23,715 bases of DNA from a virus. The stretch lies in the IMG/VR virus record IMGVR_UViG_3300007542_000183, positions 1 to 23,715 of that record. One strand, given 5' to 3'. The notes beneath the pieces were generated by a model, which did not search any database, had not been told where the DNA came from, and saw only the letters and a program-made list of their open reading frames with translations. Positions 6,763 to 15,210 of this stretch are shown here, piece by piece. Within the stretch, counting starts at the first letter, position 1; every line of letters starts with the position of its first letter. The position numbers and the translations under genes are program-made.

Positions 6763-8274
6763 ATGGAAAGCGTCGAGAATTTAAAACTTAATGTTAGTAA
6801 TATAAAAAGTGTATTGACTACATCAAATAAAAATTTGAAACAGTTACAAATTAAAAAGACAAGTATATTAAGGAAACAAATACAAGGCGAAAAAAGATTT
6901 GAAAGAGAGAAAAAAATAGAGACCCCTAGAATTCCTGGATCCGAACTTGCCAAAGGAATTGTAAGAAAAATTGCAAGTCCTGTTATGGGAGTATTTGATA
7001 GAATAATGGGATTTTTCAGTGCTATATTACTTGGATTTGTAGTTAATAATTTGCCAAAAATAATTGCAGAGTTGACTCCTATTTTTGAAACTATGAAACC
7101 AATATATGAAGGTTTTATGAAAGGATTGGGATTTGTGATAAATGGAATAGGATTTTTGTATAATTCTGTTGCGCCATTATTTTTTAATGAAAATGAAGCA
7201 CGAAATAATATTAAAACTGCAGAAGATACACTCAAATTAATTGATAAGGATTTAGATGAAGGTTTTGAATTGTCAAAAGATAATGATAATACTGAATCTG
7301 GGACAACTCAAACTCAAGAAGTAAATAATTATACGGATCCTTCTACGCCTGTCATTCAACAACAAACTCAAGTAAAACCGGAAATACAAAAAAGAAATAC
7401 TGGTGGTTTAGTAAACAAAAGACAAAATGCGAATCTTCCACCAAGAAGAAATAATTATGAAAATGCAAAAACAAATCCTTTAAGGTTATTTGGAAAGGTA
7501 ACAGAGCAAAACAGCGAAAATGTAAATCTATTTGAAAAAAATAATGATAAATTAGAAGAAATTGCAAAATTATTAAAATCATCAGAAAGGAAAAAATCTA
7601 TTACTACTAATGATAATAAACCGGCAACTGATAATAAAGTTGTAATTAGTGATGGTAAAATTACCGGACAAATTGTTGGAAGAGTTGGGCATAGTGGGTA
7701 TACGATCCCAGAAGGTCCAGAGGGTTCTCACATTCACATTGAAACTGGAAGGGGGGAAGGAGGAGCGGGAGGAGAGATTCCTTCATCAGTTTTGAGTAAT
7801 ATTATTGTTGGTGGTAAACCATTGTCTGATTGGCCTCAAACTTCAACAATTGGTGATGGTAGAGGGCACCGTGGATTGGATTATGGTATTCCGAAGGGGA
7901 CACCAATTACTCTTAAAGGGGGATTGAAACTTGTTGATTATGATACGGTTAGAGATCCAAGTGGATATGGAAATAATATAGTTATTGTGGATAAATATGG
8001 AAATTATTATTTAATTGCTCACTTATCCAGTGGACCAGAGAAATCTAAAGATGGTGAAGGTGGGCAGTTAAATAATAGTATAACATCTAGACAAATAATT
8101 CCTTTAAGTGACGAAATTAAGAAACAAATTATTATAGTTCCTGTAGAAAAGTTAGTGCCTATTGAAACTCCAGTTCCAGTTACTGGCAATTCTACAAAGG
8201 TCTATAGACCTGGTGGAGGAAAAGATTATGGTGGACGACCTTTAAATCCCTGGCAAACGAGAGGACCTCAATAA
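6763..8274 (+). CDS. Second tape/hub-like protein with circularly permuted M23 peptidase domain
   Basis: The 503-aa protein starts with a coiled-coil, basic region (1-60), then a hydrophobic block at residues 73-95 that matches 14 of 23 positions of residues 142-164 in the preceding gp29-like protein. A low-complexity Asn/Gln/Thr linker (about 150-290) follows. The C-terminal part carries M23 (lysostaphin/LytM-type) metallopeptidase motifs in permuted order: GQIVGRVGHSGYTIP...GSHIHIE (H323, H325), then GHRGLDYGIPKGTPI (H369, D373), then GYGNNIVIVD...YYLIAHLSSG (H420). In normal M23 the HIH strand comes last. All three zinc ligands and both catalytic histidines are present. M23 enzymes cut peptidoglycan cross-bridges, so a wall-penetration role is likely. 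T4 gp28 is an alternative positional counterpart. The TAA stop overlaps the next ATG (TAATG). Confidence 0.7.
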   Translation: MESVENLKLNVSNIKSVLTTSNKNLKQLQIKKTSILRKQIQGEKRFEREKKIETPRIPGSELAKGIVRKIASPVMGVFDRIMGFFSAILLGFVVNNLPKIIAELTPIFETMKPIYEGFMKGLGFVINGIGFLYNSVAPLFFNENEARNNIKTAEDTLKLIDKDLDEGFELSKDNDNTESGTTQTQEVNNYTDPSTPVIQQQTQVKPEIQKRNTGGLVNKRQNANLPPRRNNYENAKTNPLRLFGKVTEQNSENVNLFEKNNDKLEEIAKLLKSSERKKSITTNDNKPATDNKVVISDGKITGQIVGRVGHSGYTIPEGPEGSHIHIETGRGEGGAGGEIPSSVLSNIIVGGKPLSDWPQTSTIGDGRGHRGLDYGIPKGTPITLKGGLKLVDYDTVRDPSGYGNNIVIVDKYGNYYLIAHLSSGPEKSKDGEGGQLNNSITSRQIIPLSDEIKKQIIIVPVEKLVPIETPVPVTGNSTKVYRPGGGKDYGGRPLNPWQTRGPQ

Positions 8275-9590
8275 TGAATGCAGCACAAGCAAGTATATTT
8301 GAAGAATTTATAATTACATCTGATGACGGAAGTAATTCTGTAAATCTTTATGATGGTCAGATAAGAATTATTAGTTTTGATTACTTTGAATCTATATTAT
8401 CACCGTGCATTACTGGCACAATTATAATTTCTAGTGGATCTGATGCTGCTGTATCGAGGGAAGATCCCCAAAATAGAGTAGGAAGTATATTATCGCATTT
8501 ACCTCTTCGTGCAGGATCAATAATATCGACAAAAATACGCACAAAAAATGGAGTATTGAATTTTTCTGGAGATGATTATAAAGTTTTATATGTGACAAAG
8601 GTTGTTCCTCTAATCCAAGATTCTAATTCAGAAACAATATCTATAAAGTTTACATCTAAAATTGGATGGTTAAATGAAACTACCAGAATTACACGATCAT
8701 TTAATGGAAAAATTACCAAATCTGTAGAATCTATATTAACAAAAGAATTGGGTATAAAATCTAATAAAATTTTTATTGAAGAAGCAATCAATAGTCTCAC
8801 ATTTACTGGAATGAGAAAGAGACCATTTGATTTATTAATAGGACTTTTATTAAAACAATCTATACCCCCCAATACAGTAAATCCTGGTTATTTTTGTTAT
8901 GAAACAAAGAGTGGATTTAATTATGTTTCTATTGATACTTTGATAAATCGAGAGGAATTTAAAATTCCTTATGAATATAATGGCAAAAATATATCATCTT
9001 TTGAAACTAAAGATGACAGTGCTGATTTTAAGGTAGCAACATTTTCGACAGAAAAAGATCAAGATTTGTTGATGCAAATTAGATCTGGAATGTATGCTAC
9101 AAAAAATTTATTTTTCAATCCACTAACTTTTAAATTTACCGAAATTGACATATCTGTGATAACAAATTCAAAGTTTTCTTCATTGGGTAAAAAACAAAAA
9201 CTTCCAAGAATTTTAGATCAAGATTTCAATGAGGGGAAAAAATATCATCGAGTTCAGTCTGCTATCCTAGATATAGGAAGTAATACAGAAGAAAAAACTC
9301 AAAATAATAATCCAGAACTTTACTATGCAGCAGGAACTACTAGATATAATGCATTATTTTCTCAAATTCATAATGTAACAATTCCATCAAATATTTTACT
9401 TGAAGCTGGAGATTCGATTATTTTAAATATTGAAAGTATATCTAATGATAAGGTGCAAGGTGTTGATCAAGTTAAAAGTGGTAAATATATAATTAGGGGA
9501 ATAAGGCATCATTTTACTCCTAAAGTATCTACTACTGGATTAAAACTTATTCGCGATTCTTATGGATTACATTTTAGTAAGAGCAAATAA
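8274..9590 (+). CDS. gp27: Baseplate central hub protein, gp27-like
   Basis: The 438-aa protein fits gp27 (391 aa in T4), the trimeric torus at the centre of the baseplate onto which gp5 docks. Features: FIITSDDGSNSVNLYDGQIR followed by FDYFESILSPCITGTIIIS (a first tube-like domain), an inserted alpha/beta part with SVESILTKELGIKSNK, RPFDLLIGLLL, and 'YFCYETKSGFNYVSIDTLI', and a C-terminal domain ending GKYIIRGIRHHFTPK. The GYxFyEt.sGf.f.Sid.L pattern is widespread in gp27/gpD/VgrG-type hub proteins. It overlaps both neighbours by one base in TAATG junctions, suggesting translational coupling with the M23-bearing protein upstream and the gp5-like protein downstream. Confidence 0.82.
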   Translation: MNAAQASIFEEFIITSDDGSNSVNLYDGQIRIISFDYFESILSPCITGTIIISSGSDAAVSREDPQNRVGSILSHLPLRAGSIISTKIRTKNGVLNFSGDDYKVLYVTKVVPLIQDSNSETISIKFTSKIGWLNETTRITRSFNGKITKSVESILTKELGIKSNKIFIEEAINSLTFTGMRKRPFDLLIGLLLKQSIPPNTVNPGYFCYETKSGFNYVSIDTLINREEFKIPYEYNGKNISSFETKDDSADFKVATFSTEKDQDLLMQIRSGMYATKNLFFNPLTFKFTEIDISVITNSKFSSLGKKQKLPRILDQDFNEGKKYHRVQSAILDIGSNTEEKTQNNNPELYYAAGTTRYNALFSQIHNVTIPSNILLEAGDSIILNIESISNDKVQGVDQVKSGKYIIRGIRHHFTPKVSTTGLKLIRDSYGLHFSKSK

Positions 9591-10102
9591 TGGAAGGACT
9601 AAATTCGGCACAATTTAATTTTTATGGTTTGGGGACAAATGAGTGGATAGGTATGATATTGCCCTTTGAATCCCAAAAAGATCAATCTACGGGAAAGAAA
9701 GGATTTGGTTTTCGTTATCGAGTGGCTATTATGGGTTATCATCCACTTGATAATAGTATAACTGATGAAGAAATTACTTATGCCATAACTGGATTCTCAC
9801 CTGCTGATGGCGGCGGCGGTGGATCGTGTTATAAAACATCTAAATTGACTCAAGGAGATGTTGTTTTGGGTAAATTTTTAGATGGTGATAATAAACAATT
9901 GCCAATTATATTGCATGTTTTATGTAGAACGTCTGATATACAATATGGATATGGATCTGGTAGATTTGATCCAAAAACTGGATTTGTTGGAAGTAGAAAA
10001 AAGACATCATTAACAAAAAATCAAGAAACATGTGAACAAAAAGGAATATGCACGCCAAGACTAATACCTGGGAATGGGAAACAAGGTAGAACATCTCCAT
10101 AA
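9590..10102 (+). CDS. gp5: gp5-like spike OB-fold subunit without lysozyme domain
   Basis: The 170-aa product corresponds to the N-terminal OB-fold domain of T4 gp5 (575 aa). It shows WIGMILPFES, GFRYRVAIMGYHPLD, and 'YAITGFSPADGGGGG' with GDVVLGKFLDGDNKQLPIIL, the usual V.V.ihG.H......lPwa....p....G.....l..G..V.v.FldGd...PiVlg pattern. The OB domain plugs the hub trimer and connects to the spike. The T4 lysozyme domain and the C-terminal beta-prism are missing: the protein ends after a Lys/Gly-rich tail containing two Cys (TCEQKGICTPR). A separate beta-prism-like gene lies at 11613-12143. The start overlaps the gp27 stop. Confidence 0.78.
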   Translation: MEGLNSAQFNFYGLGTNEWIGMILPFESQKDQSTGKKGFGFRYRVAIMGYHPLDNSITDEEITYAITGFSPADGGGGGSCYKTSKLTQGDVVLGKFLDGDNKQLPIILHVLCRTSDIQYGYGSGRFDPKTGFVGSRKKTSLTKNQETCEQKGICTPRLIPGNGKQGRTSP

Positions 10103-10105
10103 ATA
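10098..10105 (+). promoter_or_regulatory. Possible T4-type late promoter (CATAAATA)
   Basis: CATAAATA fits the cyanophage late motif and spans the TAA stop of the gp5-like gene (10100-10102). It is only 13 bp from the ATG at 10119, so the leader would be very short. It sits in one of the few non-overlapping junctions of the operon, which favours it; the short spacing counts against it. Confidence 0.4.
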
Positions 10106-10118
10106 ATTCAAAAAATAT

Positions 10119-11609
10119 ATGTCAGTTTGTGCAGATCCTATCAGTAATACATCTGGTCATGTAGTAATTCTTCCAGATCCTTGTAAAGATAATACCTTTG
10201 CGAAGGCAGAAGCATATCTGGAAAACTTTTTTGCTTTGGTAACAAAACCACTTGATTCATCCTCAAGTTTAGATCAAGAATTGAAAAAAACCGTGAAACT
10301 TCTTTCTATTGGTATGAAAGGTTTTGTAAATTCTGTTGTGGGAAGATTTCAAGATGAATTGATTGAAAGAATAAAAGGTGGACTTGCAGGACTGGAAAAT
10401 GCAGTTAGATCTTCATATAAAGGAAATGAATTATTCAAAGCTCTTGATGAATTAGCAAAAAAACAAGGCGCTCAAATTGATCCAGTTGATAATCTGTTTA
10501 AGGCACTTGCTTGTTTGGCAAATAAGGTTACGGATGCCGCAGAAAAAATATTCACTGATTTGCTATCACAAGCAGTAAAAAATGTATTGAATGTCCCTAT
10601 TTGTGCAGTTGAGCAAATATTGGGTGCATTTACTAATAAGATGATAGATATCATTGAGAGCACCGTTTCACCAATATTGGAACCGATTAAGAATGCATTA
10701 GAATTTGTTTTTGATGTAAGAGATTTTCTTGTTGGTGTAGTGAAAACATTGAGAAAGGTTGAAAATCTTTTAAATTGTAATGAGAAGAAAAAGTGTCCTC
10801 CATCTACAAAATATAAAATCAATCAAGGATTGTTGAGAGATAGGGGAGAAGGAGAGCAGAAAGACGCCTTTGATAGAATATTTGCAAAAGGAGCACTGTC
10901 AAGAGGTGCTGCAAATCTTGCAAATGATTTTGAAAATCAATATGGATCATGGTCTATATTTGGCGAGACCCTAGAAAATGCTGATCCAAATTCGGGTTGT
11001 TATACTGGAAATGTTGTCAGTTGTGGCACACCAAATGTAGAATTTTTTGGTGGTGATGGTGCAGGAGCATTTGGAAGAGTAATACTTGGCAATATTATTA
11101 ATGAAGTTGATAGTGAAGGTGTAATTGATTCTGCACAAAGGACTGCAAGTATTGTTGGTGTAGAAATTCAAGATCCCGGAAGTGGATATACAACTCCACC
11201 AATTGTATCTTTTACTGATGCATGTGATAAGGGATATGGTGCATATGGCAGAGCAAACATAGATACAAATCCTAGTTCTCCAACTTATGGTCAAGTTACT
11301 TCTATAAGTATTATTAGTAAAGGAGAAAATTACCCAACGGAAGGTCTTATTGAAGATCCATTATACATTGAAGATATTGTAATTGAAAATCCCGGATCTG
11401 GATACTCTGAAGGTGATTCTGCTCAAGGGATTAAATTAACAATTCGTGATGGTCAAATTGTTGACACTGAAATTGAAAACTTAGGATACAATGGATTGCC
11501 TGACCTAAATATCAACAGTAACACTGGGTTTGGAGCTGTGCTAAGACCAATAATGGCAGTTGTTCCGCCACAGAGAGAAGTTATTCAAGTTATAGATTGT
11601 GTGAGGTAA
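10119..11609 (+). CDS. Structural protein of the spike/baseplate region with PGSGY repeats
   Basis: The 496-aa protein is not assigned to a T4 gene. Residues 1-240 are predicted mainly helical and amphipathic (for example LKKTVKLLSIGMKGFVNSVV), and include several Cys residues (CADP, LPDPCKD, ALACLANK, VPICAVEQ, LNCNEKKKCPP). Residues of about 340-470 hold four copies of a beta repeat: VEIQDPGSGYTTPPIVSF (near 348), SIISKGENYPTEG (near 394), IVIENPGSGYSEGD (near 422) and IENLGYNGLPD (near 454). Such 'v.v.npGsGY..pP.v.f' repeats recur in cyanophage structural and fibre proteins, including the 1020-aa protein downstream. It lies between the split gp5 OB part and the gp5C-like part, so a hub or spike-associated location is likely. 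No ribosome-binding site is clear. Confidence 0.65.
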   Translation: MSVCADPISNTSGHVVILPDPCKDNTFAKAEAYLENFFALVTKPLDSSSSLDQELKKTVKLLSIGMKGFVNSVVGRFQDELIERIKGGLAGLENAVRSSYKGNELFKALDELAKKQGAQIDPVDNLFKALACLANKVTDAAEKIFTDLLSQAVKNVLNVPICAVEQILGAFTNKMIDIIESTVSPILEPIKNALEFVFDVRDFLVGVVKTLRKVENLLNCNEKKKCPPSTKYKINQGLLRDRGEGEQKDAFDRIFAKGALSRGAANLANDFENQYGSWSIFGETLENADPNSGCYTGNVVSCGTPNVEFFGGDGAGAFGRVILGNIINEVDSEGVIDSAQRTASIVGVEIQDPGSGYTTPPIVSFTDACDKGYGAYGRANIDTNPSSPTYGQVTSISIISKGENYPTEGLIEDPLYIEDIVIENPGSGYSEGDSAQGIKLTIRDGQIVDTEIENLGYNGLPDLNINSNTGFGAVLRPIMAVVPPQREVIQVIDCVR

Positions 11610-11612
11610 CAT

Positions 11613-12143
11613 ATGGCAAATTCTGATAGTTTATATCGAGAGGTTTGTAGTCCAAAATTAGTTATTGAGTCGAATTCTGAAGAGCAAACTACTGCCGGTA
11701 AATGTGCCTTTTCTATTAAAAGTGAAAACGAGTCTGGTATTCGTTGCTCACAAGGATTGTATGAAAATGGGATGTTTCATCAAGGAACAGAAGGACGGTT
11801 TGAAATAGAGTGTGGAGATAAAAATAGAGATGGACAACCAGATTTTACTTTAATTGCACATAATGGCAATATTCATTTTAATGCTGATAGTGGATCATTC
11901 GTTGTAGGTGCAGAAACAATTACTTTAAAGGCAACAGATGAAATTGTAATAGATGCTCCTTCAATTAGAATTGGAAATAATGAAGGGCAAACAAATAAAA
12001 TTGAACTTCATGCACAAAATTTGATTCCTGTAGAGAATGGAAAAATAAAAAAATTTGAATTGAAAGAAGCACTAATGTCTTCAAGCACAGTTGCATCTTT
12101 TAAAGGGTCATTAGCTTCTGGAAATCCAAAATTAAAAGCATAA
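11613..12143 (+). CDS. gp5C-like spike/beta-prism protein
   Basis: The 176-aa protein has a run of short beta-strands with alternating small and charged residues, FTLIAHNGNIHFNADSGSFV followed by VGAETITLKATDEIVIDAPS and IRIGN. This is the pattern of the triple-stranded beta-prism/beta-helix of gp5C and VgrG-type spikes. The N-terminal half (TTAGKCAFSIKSENESGIRC, ENGMFHQGTEGRFEIECGDK) is a more globular, Cys-containing part. It may form the spike shaft or tip that T4 makes from the C-terminus of gp5. It begins 3 bp after the previous stop, preceded by GAGG. Assignment rests on repeat pattern and position, without strong residue identity. Confidence 0.6.
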   Translation: MANSDSLYREVCSPKLVIESNSEEQTTAGKCAFSIKSENESGIRCSQGLYENGMFHQGTEGRFEIECGDKNRDGQPDFTLIAHNGNIHFNADSGSFVVGAETITLKATDEIVIDAPSIRIGNNEGQTNKIELHAQNLIPVENGKIKKFELKEALMSSSTVASFKGSLASGNPKLKA

Positions 12144-12146
12144 AAA

Positions 12147-15100
12147 ATGGGAATACCAAGAATAAATCCAGATTTTTCTCAATTAGGTAATTCGATATTT
12201 GAAACCGTATATATTTACGATAAACTTTATGCGAATGAAATTGTTGTAGATAACACAATTTTTACTGGTGATGTTAATCTTGATGTTTTACGAGTAAGAA
12301 AATATTTTAGTGTAGGTACTAAGGAAAAACTTTTAAATGTTAATGATAATACTAAAAGAATTGGAATTAACACATTAAATCCTGATAGATCAATTGTTGC
12401 GATTGGTAATGTTGGAATAGGAGGAACGGTTGATATTAATGGTGGTAGGGTAGGTATTAATTCTGATTATATTGATCCAACAGGCAATAGAGTTCTTGAA
12501 GTTGGTGGAAGTATAAAGATCACAAAATACATTTATGATCAATTTGATAAAAGAGGTAATAATACAAACGTTCTTTCTGTTGATGCAAATGGAATTTTCT
12601 GGAAAGAATTAAGTACAGAAGTTCAGGAAGGTGTCTTTTTACAAGAAGAAGGTGTTGAAGTAGGACAAGGGGTTTCTTTCACAAATATTAATTTCGTGGA
12701 GAGAAACAGTCTTGGTATTTTGACCGAGACTCTGGGAATTACATCTTCCGGAATTTTAGGACTTGCCACTATATTTTCCAATGATTATTGGGGAAATGCA
12801 ATAGGTGGTGACAAGGCAGTTGCCGATAATAACATTTATAGAATGACCAATGTTGGTATTTTTACCAATAATCCATTAGTTGCACTACAGATTGGTAAAA
12901 ATACTTCTGGTGTGGTTGCCATTACATCGGAGGGTAATCTTGGAATAGGAACTACAAATCCAAGATTTCCTTTGGATGTTTATGGCGGTGTCTCTATTAG
13001 TGGTGTAACAACTCTTGCATCTGATGGAGGTATTACAACAACCGGTGGAGACTTATTTGTTGATAATGGTCTTTCTGTAGGAGGTGCTGCTACTATAGGA
13101 GGTGCTGCTACTGTAGGTGGTGAATTATTTGTTAAAGATGATTTATCTGTTTTTGGTGGAGATATAAAAACTAATCAATCCACATTTAACTTATTAAACA
13201 CCACTGTAACCACATTAAATCTTGGTGGTGCTGCAACTTCTATTGAGATAGGTAAGAATGATGCTACGGGCATTATAAGCATAAATTCTACGAAGGATTC
13301 AACCAGTAAAACAACAGGCGCATTAGTTGTTGATGGTGGTGTAGGAATTGCAAAAAGATTAACCGTAGATAATGTAAGTATTGCTAATACAGTTGGTGTT
13401 GGAAGTACTGCATATTTTGAGGATGAAGTTGATATTGATGGCACTCTAATACTAAATTCTTTTATACAGGATGTTAATGATTCTACTGGTGGCGATAAAG
13501 ATTATCGTCTTGCTGCAGTTGGAAGTGGTGTTTCTTGGAGACCTTCTGGTGTTCAAACAAAGAGAACTATTTGGGTTTCGGAGAGTGGTAACGATGCCAA
13601 TAGTGGATTACTTGAGGGTGATGCAAAAAGAACAGTTGGTGGTGCAGCAGCAATAGCAGAAGCGAGTGATACAATTGTTATAAGACCCGGAACATATGAT
13701 GAAAACAATCCAATTGGATTAAGAACTGACGTATCTGTTACAGGTCAAGATTTGAGATTGGTTACAATCAGACCTCAAAATTTGATGCGTGATATTTTTC
13801 ATGTAAGAAGAGGATGTCTCATTGAGAATTTGAATTTTGCCTGTAAAAATAATGATGGAGATCCAAATGACAATGGAGTAAGTGTTGCAAATACTGGAGG
13901 AGGAGCAGTTGCATTTCCTCCAACACAAACAGACATTGATGCCGGGACTGCATATCAAGCGGTAAGTGGATTTACTGATGTTGGACCAGCAACAGAAGGT
14001 CCTACGGGAAGATGGAGAAGTCCATATATTAGAAATTGCACAAACTTCATGACCAAAAGTATTGGCATGAAGATTGATGGTAATCATGCCACAGCATCAA
14101 GTGATGGTGCTAATTTGAAATCAATGGTTTGTGATTCATTTACTCAATACAATGAAGCAGGTATTGGAGTATCACTTACCAATGAAGCATATGCCCAATT
14201 AGTTTCTATATTTACAATTAATAATGATATAGGAATTTATGCTGATACTGGTGCTCAGTGTGATTTGACTAATTCTAATTCTTCCTTTGGAAATTATGGA
14301 TTGGTTGCAGTTGGATTGGGAGCAACTCAATACACTGGTTTTGTTACTTCTAATACTGCTGGAGTTGCTTATGATTTTAATAACACCGATATTATAGTTG
14401 GCACTGCTGTTACCGACAGATCCAATGTATATCAAAGACCTTTTGATGGGCAGGCAGTTTGGTTTGCGATTGATCTTGCAAACTATCCAGATGCAACTCC
14501 ACCAAGTGGAAGCACAATACTTCCATCTCCTATGAGAGAAGTTGAGAGAATTGATTTAATACCTAATGCTACTGGTAACTCTGGATTTAGTGCTGCTTCT
14601 CCTCCTAATGTGATTATAGAAGATTTTGATGATACTTTAGTTGAACCTAAAGGTCCTCAATCTATTGCTGCTCAAGCAACTGCAACTGTAAGTGCAGGAG
14701 GATCCATTACCCAAATTAATTTAATTAGTAATGGTAGAAATTATCTTCCAACTCAAAATATAGTTGTTAGTATTAATGGAAATACTGGAATTGCGACTGC
14801 TATCATGAAACCTATCTACTATACAGTTTCTGAAGCGGGCGATTTCAATTCTGTGGGTATGACGACTATAACCTTTAATGAATTTATACCATATGAATTA
14901 TTTGAAGGAGATCCAATTTATTTTGCAAGAATAAGTCGTATTCTTACATCTTCACATTCATTTGAATACATTGGTACTGGGACCACTATAAATAGTGCGT
15001 TACCCTTTGAGGGTGCAGTTCCAATCAAAGCTAATGAAGTTGATGCCAGAGATGGAGCACAAATTCCGTTTACTAGCACCGACCAAAAAGGAAATTTTGA

Positions 15101-15209
15101 TATAGGAGAGGGGATACAAATCGACCAAACAACGTCAACAATTAGAGGTAGAGATTTTAGTAGAGCAGTTCAGGCAGAAATTACACCATTAATACTTGCA
15201 TTAAATTAA
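12147..15209 (+). CDS. Large fibre/virion structural protein with pectate-lyase-like beta-helix
   Basis: The 1020-aa protein has fibre-type repeats at the N-terminal part, such as KRIGINTLNPDRSI (near 70) and NLGIGTTNPRFPLDVYGG (near 265), then Gly/Ala-rich beta repeats (LSVGGAATIGGAATVGGE, near 308-325). Residues of about 474-735 look like a right-handed parallel beta-helix of the pectate-lyase type: TIWVSESGNDANSGLLEGDA, DTIVIRPGTYDENNPIGL, GCLIENLNF, then a rung series to LVAVGLGATQY. The last 280 residues contain a NLISNGRNYLP repeat like that of the 496-aa protein and end with TSTDQKGNFDIGEGIQIDQ plus a short helical tail. Many beta-helix tail proteins bind or depolymerise surface polysaccharide; no catalytic residues can be named. 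Starts 3 bp after the preceding gene. Confidence 0.7.
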   Translation: MGIPRINPDFSQLGNSIFETVYIYDKLYANEIVVDNTIFTGDVNLDVLRVRKYFSVGTKEKLLNVNDNTKRIGINTLNPDRSIVAIGNVGIGGTVDINGGRVGINSDYIDPTGNRVLEVGGSIKITKYIYDQFDKRGNNTNVLSVDANGIFWKELSTEVQEGVFLQEEGVEVGQGVSFTNINFVERNSLGILTETLGITSSGILGLATIFSNDYWGNAIGGDKAVADNNIYRMTNVGIFTNNPLVALQIGKNTSGVVAITSEGNLGIGTTNPRFPLDVYGGVSISGVTTLASDGGITTTGGDLFVDNGLSVGGAATIGGAATVGGELFVKDDLSVFGGDIKTNQSTFNLLNTTVTTLNLGGAATSIEIGKNDATGIISINSTKDSTSKTTGALVVDGGVGIAKRLTVDNVSIANTVGVGSTAYFEDEVDIDGTLILNSFIQDVNDSTGGDKDYRLAAVGSGVSWRPSGVQTKRTIWVSESGNDANSGLLEGDAKRTVGGAAAIAEASDTIVIRPGTYDENNPIGLRTDVSVTGQDLRLVTIRPQNLMRDIFHVRRGCLIENLNFACKNNDGDPNDNGVSVANTGGGAVAFPPTQTDIDAGTAYQAVSGFTDVGPATEGPTGRWRSPYIRNCTNFMTKSIGMKIDGNHATASSDGANLKSMVCDSFTQYNEAGIGVSLTNEAYAQLVSIFTINNDIGIYADTGAQCDLTNSNSSFGNYGLVAVGLGATQYTGFVTSNTAGVAYDFNNTDIIVGTAVTDRSNVYQRPFDGQAVWFAIDLANYPDATPPSGSTILPSPMREVERIDLIPNATGNSGFSAASPPNVIIEDFDDTLVEPKGPQSIAAQATATVSAGGSITQINLISNGRNYLPTQNIVVSINGNTGIATAIMKPIYYTVSEAGDFNSVGMTTITFNEFIPYELFEGDPIYFARISRILTSSHSFEYIGTGTTINSALPFEGAVPIKANEVDARDGAQIPFTSTDQKGNFDIGEGIQIDQTTSTIRGRDFSRAVQAEITPLILALN
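13080..13115 (+). repeat. 18-bp x2 tandem repeat in the 1020-aa protein
   Basis: GGAGGTGCTGCTACTATA at 13080-13097 is repeated at 13098-13115 with one difference (ATA to GTA). It encodes GGAATI/GGAATV, a six-residue beta repeat. The duplication looks recent because the DNA is nearly identical. Confidence 0.85.
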
Positions 15210-15210
15210 T

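Noticed and set aside
6141-7235. Two minus-strand open frames of 162 and 169 codons opposite the tape/hub genes
   Set aside because: Plus strand encodes convincing tail proteins across this whole stretch; the antisense products are low-complexity and unrecognisable.
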